Assembly: GCA_965221465.1 (NCBI GenBank)
Contig: OZ244892.1
Span: 2,046,001-2,110,000 of the forward strand
DNA from: Azophilus sp965221465
Lineage (GTDB): Bacteria > Pseudomonadota > Gammaproteobacteria > Pseudomonadales > Azotimanducaceae
Length of the DNA stretch: 64,000 nucleotides
Direction: 5' to 3'
Shown here piece after piece: positions 25,701 to 33,224 of this stretch; positions within the stretch are counted from its first letter, which is position 1; the number at the start of each line of letters is the position of its first letter. The notes beneath the pieces were generated by a model. That model was given only the letters and a program-made list of their open reading frames with translations, was not told where the DNA came from and did not search any database. Made by a program: the position numbers and the translations under genes.

Positions 25701-27263
25701 TTGCTGGCAACGACAACCGATAGAAACGTCACGCGGTTTGCCGTTATTGCCGCCTTCGGCGGATTTGTTTTCGGGCTGGATGCCGCCAACATTTCCGGCG
25801 TGGTGCGGTTCGTGCAGGCGCAGTTTGCACTCAATAGCTGGCAAACCGGCGCCGTGGTCAGCTGTGCGCTGGTCGGCGTTATCCTCGCGTTGTTCTTCAC
25901 CGGCGCCTTTTGCGAGCGATTCGGTCGCAAGCGGGTGCTCATTGCCATCGCTCTGACCTACTCTCTTTCGACCATTCTGTCGTCGCTCGCCATCAATTTC
26001 GAAATGCTGCTCGTCGGGCGCTTCATTGGCGGCGTCGCTTTCGCGTCGATTACCGTGTCGGCGATGTATATCGGCGAGATCGCGCCCGCGGACGGGCGCG
26101 GCAGTTTCGTCTCCGTTTCGCAATTGCTGATCACGCTCGGCACCTTGCTCGCGTTTGTCGTCAATTACTTCCTGGTCGACGCCATGGCCGACGTTGCCTG
26201 GATTCACAACGAAAACGTCTGGCGGATGATGCTCGGCTTCGAACTGATCGCCAACGTCATCTGGGTTGCTGCGTTGCTGACGATTCCCGAATCGCCGCGA
26301 TGGCTGGTCAAGAAGGGCCGTATGGCCGAAGCCCGCACGGTATTCGAGCAGATCGCGCATCGGCAAGAAATCGATTCGATCATTGCCGACGTGCGGCAGA
26401 GCATCGACGCAGACGCGAAACAGAACCCGATGACACAATTGAAGACGCTGTTCGGTGGCCCGATGCGTTTTATCGTGCTGATCGCTGTCTGCTACGCCAT
26501 CGTCCAGGGCGCCACCGGCATGAATGCCGTGCTGTTCTTCGCGCCGACCGTGTTCGAACAGGTCGGCATGAGCCTCGAAGACACCTTTGCACGGACGATA
26601 ATCCTTGGCGCCGTCGCAGTGGTGTTCACGCTGGTCGCGATCGCATTGGTCGAGAAACTCGGACGCCGATTTCTGACGCTGACGGGGCTGACGCTGATTG
26701 CGCTCGCGCATCTGTCTACCTGGCATGGTTTCAATTCCGCAACGTATTCGCTCGACGACGAAGCCATTGCCAGGATCGAGACCGAGGGCGTTGACGTATC
26801 GGAGCTGCGCCGTTTCGTCGGCCAGGTCTACGATGACGATGTGGCGCTGAAGGCCGACCTGGCGACCATCTATTCGAGGAACGAGTTGCCGCTCGTCAAC
26901 GGGGTCATTATCGATTCGACAATCGACATCACACCAGCCTTCGTGTTGTTCGGCATCTTCGCGTTTCTCGCCGCGTTCAACATGTCCATCGGGCCGATCA
27001 TGTGGGTAATCTTTTCGGAAATATTCCCCAACACCGTGCGCAGCGTCGCCTTGCCGTTCGCGGCGCTCGTCCAGAGCATATCCAGCTTTTGCATTCAACA
27101 GCTGTTTCCATGGCAACTCGAAAATCTCGGGGCGGCATCGACGTTCCTCGTCTACGGGGTCATCGCAATCATCGGCGTCGTCATCATGGCGCTCATACTG
27201 CCGGAAACAAAAAACCGGTCGATCGAAGCGCTCGAGAAACAACTGGTAAGGAGCAAGGCATGA
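25701..27263 (+). CDS. MFS sugar porter family transporter
   Basis: The 520-residue protein has about 12 membrane segments and the sugar-porter signatures: GRFIGGVAFA, YIGEIAPADGRGSFVS, PESPRWLVKKGR and the final PETKNRSIEALE. The start is TTG at 25701, since the frame is closed by a stop at 25668 and no ATG lies between. A ~100-residue insertion between TM8 and the last helices is larger than usual. It is probably a proton-linked importer of galactose or anhydrogalactose released by the neighbouring enzymes. It overlaps the GH16 gene by 4 bp and is preceded by a palindromic operator. Confidence 0.9.
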   Translation: MLATTTDRNVTRFAVIAAFGGFVFGLDAANISGVVRFVQAQFALNSWQTGAVVSCALVGVILALFFTGAFCERFGRKRVLIAIALTYSLSTILSSLAINFEMLLVGRFIGGVAFASITVSAMYIGEIAPADGRGSFVSVSQLLITLGTLLAFVVNYFLVDAMADVAWIHNENVWRMMLGFELIANVIWVAALLTIPESPRWLVKKGRMAEARTVFEQIAHRQEIDSIIADVRQSIDADAKQNPMTQLKTLFGGPMRFIVLIAVCYAIVQGATGMNAVLFFAPTVFEQVGMSLEDTFARTIILGAVAVVFTLVAIALVEKLGRRFLTLTGLTLIALAHLSTWHGFNSATYSLDDEAIARIETEGVDVSELRRFVGQVYDDDVALKADLATIYSRNELPLVNGVIIDSTIDITPAFVLFGIFAFLAAFNMSIGPIMWVIFSEIFPNTVRSVALPFAALVQSISSFCIQQLFPWQLENLGAASTFLVYGVIAIIGVVIMALILPETKNRSIEALEKQLVRSKA

Positions 27264-28693
27264 ACGCAATGAAGCCATTGGCAATCGTCACCCTGGCGCT
27301 CGGCAGCGTTTGCGGTGCCGCGCACGCGGAGACTCAGCCGCCGCTGCCGGCGTCCGACCCCGGCAACGAGGGCGGATGGGTGCTCAACCCGGGTTTGAGC
27401 GATGAATTCAACGGCACGGAAATCGATCACGACAAGTGGCTGGTTCAGGGGCTCAATGGCGACTACTACATCTGGAAAGGCCGCCCGCCCTCGCAATACG
27501 CGCCGCACAACGTGGTTGTCGAGGACGGATACCTGAAAATTCGTTCGCGCTGGGAGCCGGGCTACCCCTTTGCGCAGGAAAACTACGCGGACGGCGGCAA
27601 CAACGACCGCTACGGAGAACTCGACGGCAAGAAAATCCCCGTCACGACGGCGGCTATCGTCAGCAAGAAGCGCTTCCTGAACGGCTATATGGAAGTACGT
27701 TCGAAGGCAAACCCGACGTCGATGATCAGCGCGTTCTGGTTGATCGGTTTCGAACAGGAACTCGATGTGTTCGAGCATATCGGCAATCCGCAAACGGGCG
27801 GCAATCTTCGGGCGAACAACACGTCGATGACGGTGCACGACTGGAGCCCCCCGTCGGTACGACCGACACGCGCGTTCGGGTTTACCAAGGAACTGCCCTA
27901 CAACGTCGGTGACGAGTTTCATGTCTACGCCGTGGAGTGGGGTGTCGACTATCTGAAGGTTTTTCTCGACGGTGAATTGCTGCACACGCAAACGCGGGAA
28001 CATCTCGGCCTCGATTGGGTACTCAACAATCCTATGGAAATCTGGCTCGACTCCGAGGTTTTCAAATGGTTGGCCGTACCGCACGAAGACGAACCATGGC
28101 CTTCCGATTTCGAGGTCGACTATGTGCGTGTGTGGCAGAAGCCGTCGAGCAACCTGCTGCAGGAACACGAGGCATTCTTCGGGTTCGAAGGGCCCATGAT
28201 TTTCGAGGAAGCCGGCCGTCCGCTCGACCTGTTGCCGGAAGACCGCAATACGAACGCCTATCAGCAATTCTGGGTCATTCCCGAAGGATCGGAGCGCAGC
28301 TTCCGAATCACCGAAAACCGCTGGTACAAGGGCGTCAACAGTCTGAAGTACGTCACGGTCGGCGGCGTCGGAGATGTCCGCATCATGGCGCCGCAAGGCA
28401 GCATCGACCTTCCGGCGGGCGAGTATGAATTGTCTTTCAAGATTCTGCTCAAGCACGGCAACCTGCCGGCCAACCTGCATTTCAATTTCAGCGCGCCGCA
28501 AACGAATCTGGCGTTTCCGCTGGCGGATGAGCCGCGCGGCGAATGGATTACACTCGAGAAGCGATTTGTCAGAGAAACAGCTTCGAGCCCGGACGACCGT
28601 CTCTCAATCGAAGTCTACGCAACAGAAATACCCGGAGGTTCGAAGGACTTCTTCATCGACGACATTCGCATCGAAGCGGTCGAGGAACACTGA
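27260..28693 (+). CDS. GH16 glycoside hydrolase (carrageenase/porphyranase-like)
   Basis: ATG 27260 overlaps the transporter stop (ATGA) and has AAGGAG about 6 bp upstream. A signal peptide (PLAIVTLALGSVCGAAHA) is followed by a GH16 domain at ~35-300. The catalytic motif ELDVFE (E167, D169, E172) is of the beta-bulge type found in agarases, porphyranases and kappa-carrageenases. Other marks are FLNGYMEVRSKA, FWLIGF and the end DFEVDYVRVWQK. Residues ~310-477 form a beta-rich domain like a carbohydrate-binding module. It cuts a galactan in the periplasm or outside. Its close relative is the C-terminal half of the 33225 gene. Confidence 0.88.
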   Translation: MNAMKPLAIVTLALGSVCGAAHAETQPPLPASDPGNEGGWVLNPGLSDEFNGTEIDHDKWLVQGLNGDYYIWKGRPPSQYAPHNVVVEDGYLKIRSRWEPGYPFAQENYADGGNNDRYGELDGKKIPVTTAAIVSKKRFLNGYMEVRSKANPTSMISAFWLIGFEQELDVFEHIGNPQTGGNLRANNTSMTVHDWSPPSVRPTRAFGFTKELPYNVGDEFHVYAVEWGVDYLKVFLDGELLHTQTREHLGLDWVLNNPMEIWLDSEVFKWLAVPHEDEPWPSDFEVDYVRVWQKPSSNLLQEHEAFFGFEGPMIFEEAGRPLDLLPEDRNTNAYQQFWVIPEGSERSFRITENRWYKGVNSLKYVTVGGVGDVRIMAPQGSIDLPAGEYELSFKILLKHGNLPANLHFNFSAPQTNLAFPLADEPRGEWITLEKRFVRETASSPDDRLSIEVYATEIPGGSKDFFIDDIRIEAVEEH

Positions 28694-28747
28694 GTCCCGG
28701 CGAGGCCGCCCCCGACGTGAAGCTCCTGGCCGAAGAGGGCGAACTCT

Positions 28748-28927
28748 AACCCGCATCCGTCACCAACTTTCGTCGCGAGGGCGCCGAGGCGCCGTCCTGC
28801 GTGGCTGCGCGGACTGGAGGCCGATGCAGGCATACTCGACAGTATGTCAAATCGGCCGGAGGGAGCACGGCCGCGCAGGGCGAGTGCATCGGCGTCCGCA
28901 GCAGGAAGTTGGTGACGGATGCGGGTT
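28748..28927. repeat. 180-bp palindromic element with 22-bp perfect terminal inverted repeats
   Basis: AACCCGCATCCGTCACCAAC (plus TT) at 28748-28769 is exactly repeated in inverse at 28906-28927. Nested arms inside (GGCCGAT/ATCGGCC and CATACT/AGTATG around 28842-28863) would let the whole element fold into a long hairpin. It holds no gene and looks like a MITE or a large REP-type element. It marks the left edge of the permease/BrnA insertion. Confidence 0.85.
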
Positions 28928-28983
28928 AAATCCTGGCGCAGAGCCAGACGCCAGTGGTCTGCATCGTGCTCCGGGAAGGCGCG

Positions 28984-30450
28984 TCAACCCAGTTCCCGCT
29001 CCGCTAATGCGATGGCTTCGAATTCTTCCTCAGGCGCGTTGGCCACGAGGTGGTGGCGGCTGTGGAAGAAGAAGTAGGCGACCATGACAAGGTAGAACGC
29101 CCCGCTCCAGATCGCTGCGGTCTGGTTGGCCAGGAAGGTGGACAGGAACGCCACCACGGACAATGCCAGCGCAACCCCGGCGGTTACGGTGCCGCCGGGT
29201 GTGCGGTAGGGGCGTTCCAAATCCGGTTCCGTTCGGCGCAGCACGATATGGGAGAAGGTCATCAGGGCGTAGGAAATGGTGGCGCCGAACACGGCCATGG
29301 TCAGCATCAGGTCGCCTTCGCCGGTCAGTGACAGCAGGAACCCGAGCAGACCCGGGACTACCAAGGCCAGCACCGGTGCCTTGCGGCGGTTGGTGACTGA
29401 CAGCACTCTCGGCAGGTAGCCGGCCCGGGACAGTGCGAACAGCTGCCGGGAATAGGCATAGATGATGGAGAAAAAGCTGGCGATCAGCCCACTCAAGCCC
29501 ACCCAGTTCACAAAGGCGGCCAAAGCCGAGCCTTGGCCGTACACGGCCTCCAAGGCGCCAACCAACGGCGCGCCATGGTCTTTCATGAAGTTTGCACCCG
29601 CCCCGCCCGGTGCCAGCGCCAGCACCAGGGCGCCGAACAGAATCAGCAGCAGCATGGCAGTGATGATGCCCCGGGGCATGTCCCGGGCTGGATCAGCGGC
29701 CTCCTCTGCCGCCAGAGGCACGCCCTCGACGGCCAGAAACAGCCAGATCGCAAACGGCAGCGCTGCCCAAACACCGATGTAGCCCTCGGGAAGAAAGGCG
29801 CTGGCGCCAGTGGCGCTTGCATTGACGGCGATGTCGAAAAGGTTGGCGGCATCGAAGTGGGGCGCCATGCCCACCGCGAAGACACCGATGGCCAGCACCG
29901 CCAGCAGGGAGATGGCGAACATCGTCTTCAACGCTTCGCCAACGCCCCACAGATGCAGGCCCACGAACATCAGATAGGCGCCCAGGTAAACCATCCAACC
30001 GTCGATGCCGACCAAGGCGTTGACGTAACCGCCGATGAACACGGCGATGGCTGCGGGGGCCAGTGCGTACTCCAGCAGGATGGCAGTGCCGGTCAGGTAG
30101 CCGCCCCAGGGGCCGAGCGCTCGGCGGGCGAAGCTGTAGCCGCCACCGGCGGTTGGGAGCGCGGCGGAGAGTTCCGCCAAGGTCAGCACCATGCACAGGT
30201 ACATGGCGCCCATGACCAAGGTGGCGATCAGCATGCCGCCAAAGCCCCCTTGGGCCAGCCCCAGGTTCCAGCCGGCGTAATCCCCCGAAATGACGTAAGA
30301 CACGCCAAGGCCCGCGAGCAGCACCCAGCCTGCCGCCCCTTTCTCGAGTTGCCGGGCCGCCAGGTAGTCGGCGGGCACCGATTCGTAGTCGACCCCGCCG
30401 GCGGAGGCCACAGGCGCATCTGAAGTACGGTGTCCGGGTTCCGTCGCCAT
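28984..30450 (-). CDS. APC-family permease, ethanolamine-permease-like
   Basis: The 488-residue protein has about 12 membrane segments. The first segment, GLGVSYVISGDYAGWNLGLA, and the segment ELSAALPTAGGGYSFARRA match the ethanolamine permease branch of the amino acid/polyamine/organocation family. RTPGGTVTAGVALAL near the end is also typical. No ethanolamine ammonia-lyase genes are seen nearby, so the substrate is uncertain. It and the brnA gene sit on the minus strand inside a polysaccharide locus, flanked by intergenic repeats, so they are probably an insertion. Confidence 0.8.
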   Translation of the reverse strand: MATEPGHRTSDAPVASAGGVDYESVPADYLAARQLEKGAAGWVLLAGLGVSYVISGDYAGWNLGLAQGGFGGMLIATLVMGAMYLCMVLTLAELSAALPTAGGGYSFARRALGPWGGYLTGTAILLEYALAPAAIAVFIGGYVNALVGIDGWMVYLGAYLMFVGLHLWGVGEALKTMFAISLLAVLAIGVFAVGMAPHFDAANLFDIAVNASATGASAFLPEGYIGVWAALPFAIWLFLAVEGVPLAAEEAADPARDMPRGIITAMLLLILFGALVLALAPGGAGANFMKDHGAPLVGALEAVYGQGSALAAFVNWVGLSGLIASFFSIIYAYSRQLFALSRAGYLPRVLSVTNRRKAPVLALVVPGLLGFLLSLTGEGDLMLTMAVFGATISYALMTFSHIVLRRTEPDLERPYRTPGGTVTAGVALALSVVAFLSTFLANQTAAIWSGAFYLVMVAYFFFHSRHHLVANAPEEEFEAIALAERELG

Positions 30451-30465
30451 GGCGGTTTCGGTTGT

Positions 30466-30765
30466 TCAGCCGCTTTCCGGGGCTCGAGTGCGCAAAGGGT
30501 TCCGCAGCGCCCGGTTAACTGCGGTTTGGTAGCCCCGCCCGCCGGGCGTCGTGCCTTTGAACCACTCGATCACGTCGGCGTCGAGGCGCCGGGTGATTTG
30601 TTGCTTTATGGGGCGGTGGAACTTGCCCCGACTGGCACTCGACCAGCCCGGTGCCTCGGGAATGTCGCCGGTGTCGAACTGTTCATCGGGCAGGGCTTCC
30701 AGTGCCTGAACTTCCGCCGCCTGTTGCGGAGACAGCGGTTCGGCTTTGCTGAACTTGCGCTTCAT
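30466..30765 (-). CDS. brnA: BrnA-family antitoxin (orphan)
   Basis: The 99-residue protein starts at ATG 30765 (MKRKFSKAEPLS). The C-terminal half, KQQITRRLDADVIEWFKGT then GRGYQTAVNRALR, is the ribbon-helix-helix region that lets BrnA bind DNA. BrnA normally follows the RNase toxin gene brnT in one operon. Here the upstream 300 bases hold only a dispersed repeat, with no BrnT recognisable. It may survive as an autonomous repressor or as a relic. Confidence 0.8.
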   Translation of the reverse strand: MKRKFSKAEPLSPQQAAEVQALEALPDEQFDTGDIPEAPGWSSASRGKFHRPIKQQITRRLDADVIEWFKGTTPGGRGYQTAVNRALRNPLRTRAPESG

Positions 30766-30810
30766 AACGGAAGAGTAGCTACGCTTGCTGAGGCAATCAA
30801 TGCTTCTTTC

Positions 30811-31049
30811 ATGGAACACTGTTTCCAAGCGATTGATTTTATTGAATTCGCCAACCAAGATAACCTTACCTTCGATCCGGCTCCGAGAACCGGTATGCGG
30901 TACGTGCATGCGGCGCACCAGGCGGCGGCGCTTACGGCTACGATGGGCGCAAGAGCGAGCCCTGACAGCGCCGCACACCGGTTCTCTCCCAGCGGTTGTC
31001 AAGTGTTCCTTGCTCGTCATCGTCCCGGCGCGCCGGGTTCGGAACTCGC
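30811..31049. repeat. Dispersed ~250-bp repeat, copy 1
   Basis: This segment matches 57918-58180 along its length (shared pieces include TCCGAGAACCGG-ATGCGGTA, GCTACGATGGGCGCAAG and CACCGGTTCTCTCCCAGCGG). Inside, GAGAACCGGTATGCGG and CCGCACACCGGTTCTC form a 16-bp stem with one mismatch around an ~80-bp loop. It has no convincing gene and is possibly a non-autonomous mobile element or a structured RNA. Confidence 0.75.
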
Positions 31050-31050
31050 C

Positions 31051-31108
31051 TGGGCGTCGACGTTTCGTCGCTGATGCAAAACGCGCCGCCCTGCATAGAT
31101 GCGGGCTC
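31051..31108. repeat. REP-like short repeat, copy 1
   Basis: The core GACGTTTCGTCGCTGATGCA then AAACGCGCCGCCCTGC recurs at 62505-62545 with a few changes. The first part is itself palindromic (GACG-TTT-CGTC). Confidence 0.65.
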
Positions 31109-31111
31109 AAT

Positions 31112-33127
31112 TCAGCGCTCGCGGCCAATCGATACGCGAGTGTTCACCGAGCGAATCTCGACGTCAGCGGTTTCGCCGTTCGTCCAGCGTATCGTGGCTC
31201 GGTAAATGGTCTCGCAGGCGCCCAGGCCAAGGTGCAGGTTGGTATTCATGCCTTGCGAGTAGGCGGCTGAGGTTGCGCCGACCCTTCGCTTGTAGGTGTT
31301 GCCGCAGGCTTCGACCGTAAGCACGGCGCCGAGCGCGGTCGCCTCTCCGCTCGGCGAGTCGCCGACATCGACAATCACATGGTTGCCCAGAGCGCCGATG
31401 TTGTTGCCGAGCAAATGCCAGTTGCCTCGTTCATTCGAGTAGACGATGTCGAGTGCGCCATCGAGATTGTAATCGAATGGCTCCACGGACCCGCCGGTCG
31501 TCCCGACACGCGTCGACGCGATGCCGTGATTCTCGATGCGTGCGAATCGCCCCGCTCCCTGGTTGAGGTAGACGATATGCTCACTCGCCCTTGACATGTC
31601 GCCGTAGCGTAGAACGGCAAGGTCGGACCAGCCATTGTTGTCGAAGTCGCCCGTTGCCGCGCTCGTGGTCTGCTCATCGATCGAGATGCCCGCTGCGGCG
31701 GTGACATCGACGAAGCTGCCGCTGCGGTTTTCGAACAGTCTTGCCGGCAATTCCACTTGTGGCAGAGCCGCCGGAGCCGAGACGACATTGCCGAGAACGG
31801 CGGCCGTTCGCGACCGCGCCTCGCCGCCGACGCGCCACTGCCCGTCACCAACGTAACCGATGTACAAACCGCCTTCGGTCGGCCCCGCCGGCCAACCCTC
31901 GGCATCGGCCGGCAGGAGCTCGAAGCTCTTGCCGCCGTGGCGGTCGGTGTCGAACGCGAGCTTGCGCTTCTGCCTGCCGACAAAGACGTCGTAGTGCGGA
32001 TAGGTGACCTGCAAGTTTTCGACGCTCAAGAAACCGTCGACCTCGATGTCGAACAGGAACGAATCCCGGAAGATCAGAAACGCGAAACGGCGGCGCTGCG
32101 CGTCATGGTAGGTTTCGAGGTCGAATTGCGGTTCGGCGCGCGTCAGGAACAGATCGAAGTCCCCGTCGTTGTCGAAATCGATCTCGACAATGCTGCTGAC
32201 GTGGGAGGTTTTTGCCAGTTCGCCGAGTACCTGGTCGGTCGATTCCGAAAACGCATTGCCGTCGCCTCCGACCACAGCAACCATGTCGGCACCGCCGAAG
32301 AACAGGATGTCGGCGTCGCCATCGTTGTTGAAATCGGTGATCCGGGTGCGGTATCCCATCCATTGCGCCTGGGGCAGATGCGTGACGAATTTGAAGCCGC
32401 CGCCGCCCGGGTTCTGGTACAGGTGGTTTGCGCCTTGCTGCTGGGTCGCCAGGGGAAACCCCGTTGCCAACAGGTCGGAGCGTCCGTCGCCGTCGGCATC
32501 GAGCGCCTTGAGCGCGCGGCCCCGGCCCGGCTCAAAGGTTTCGAGCGCTGCGCCGCCCTCGATCGCACGGTCGCGCGTCACCTGGAATCTCAGCGGTCGG
32601 CGCGGATTCGCACCATCGCCGCCACCCTGGGCGATCAGCACATCCATACGGCGGTCGCCGTCGAAGTCCGCGACGGCAATACCGTGCAGGTCTCCGACAG
32701 CAATATCCTGCGGTTGCGAGAACGAGTCGCCAAGGTTCCAGAACAGGCGCACGCTGTGTCCGTGCTCGACGACGATCAGGTCCTGCCAGCCGTCCCGGTC
32801 CAGGTCGGCGATGACCGCGTTGTCCCACTTGCGCCGCGCGCGCTGTTCGAAGGGAATCGCATCGGTCAGCTCGACGAACATCGATGTCGGTTCCGGCTTC
32901 CCGGCCGCAAAGATCCGCACCTGATCGGCGGCAGCCTCGGCAGGGAGCATGGTTTCGTCGACACCTGTCGTTCCGCCGAGGTTCGCCGCGATGCTCGTCG
33001 AGCGGATGTTCATGTAGTTGTGGTCGAACTCGGAGAAGTCGCGTACCGGCGGTTCGATGCGGGCGTTTGCACATATCGACAGGATCAACGTCGGTGCCAG
33101 CAGCACACTTTTTGTTCGCCGGTTCAC
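31112..33127 (-). CDS. Secreted FG-GAP/VCBS repeat protein with ASPIC/UnbV C-terminus (CRTAC1-like)
   Basis: The start is GTG 33127 (TTG 33133 is possible), giving a signal peptide (TKSVLLAPTLILSICANA). Several calcium-binding FG-GAP motifs are visible: ADLDRDGWQDLIV, ADFDGDRRMDVLI, LDADGDGRSDLLA, TDFNNDGDADILF, DFDNDGDFDLFLT and GDFDNNGWSDLAV. They form a beta-propeller, followed by an ASPIC/UnbV-type end (GATSAAYSQGMNTNLHLGLG). Such proteins are often surface or periplasmic glycan-interacting factors without known catalysis. It is the last gene of the minus-strand sulfatase/TonB operon and may help bind or scan the polysaccharide. Confidence 0.8.
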   Translation of the reverse strand: MNRRTKSVLLAPTLILSICANARIEPPVRDFSEFDHNYMNIRSTSIAANLGGTTGVDETMLPAEAAADQVRIFAAGKPEPTSMFVELTDAIPFEQRARRKWDNAVIADLDRDGWQDLIVVEHGHSVRLFWNLGDSFSQPQDIAVGDLHGIAVADFDGDRRMDVLIAQGGGDGANPRRPLRFQVTRDRAIEGGAALETFEPGRGRALKALDADGDGRSDLLATGFPLATQQQGANHLYQNPGGGGFKFVTHLPQAQWMGYRTRITDFNNDGDADILFFGGADMVAVVGGDGNAFSESTDQVLGELAKTSHVSSIVEIDFDNDGDFDLFLTRAEPQFDLETYHDAQRRRFAFLIFRDSFLFDIEVDGFLSVENLQVTYPHYDVFVGRQKRKLAFDTDRHGGKSFELLPADAEGWPAGPTEGGLYIGYVGDGQWRVGGEARSRTAAVLGNVVSAPAALPQVELPARLFENRSGSFVDVTAAAGISIDEQTTSAATGDFDNNGWSDLAVLRYGDMSRASEHIVYLNQGAGRFARIENHGIASTRVGTTGGSVEPFDYNLDGALDIVYSNERGNWHLLGNNIGALGNHVIVDVGDSPSGEATALGAVLTVEACGNTYKRRVGATSAAYSQGMNTNLHLGLGACETIYRATIRWTNGETADVEIRSVNTRVSIGRER

Positions 33128-33224
33128 TCGCAACAGCTCCGCTTCGCCGAGGTCGCAACCCGCAATTCGCGGGCCATCGAGAGATCGCGCCGATTGCTGA
33201 CAGCAGCGCCGGCACTTGGCATAT

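Noticed and set aside
25629..28501. 551- and 449-codon minus-strand frames opposite the transporter and GH16 genes
   Set aside because: The plus-strand products are unmistakable (12-TM porter, GH16); the antisense products are charged low-complexity sequence.
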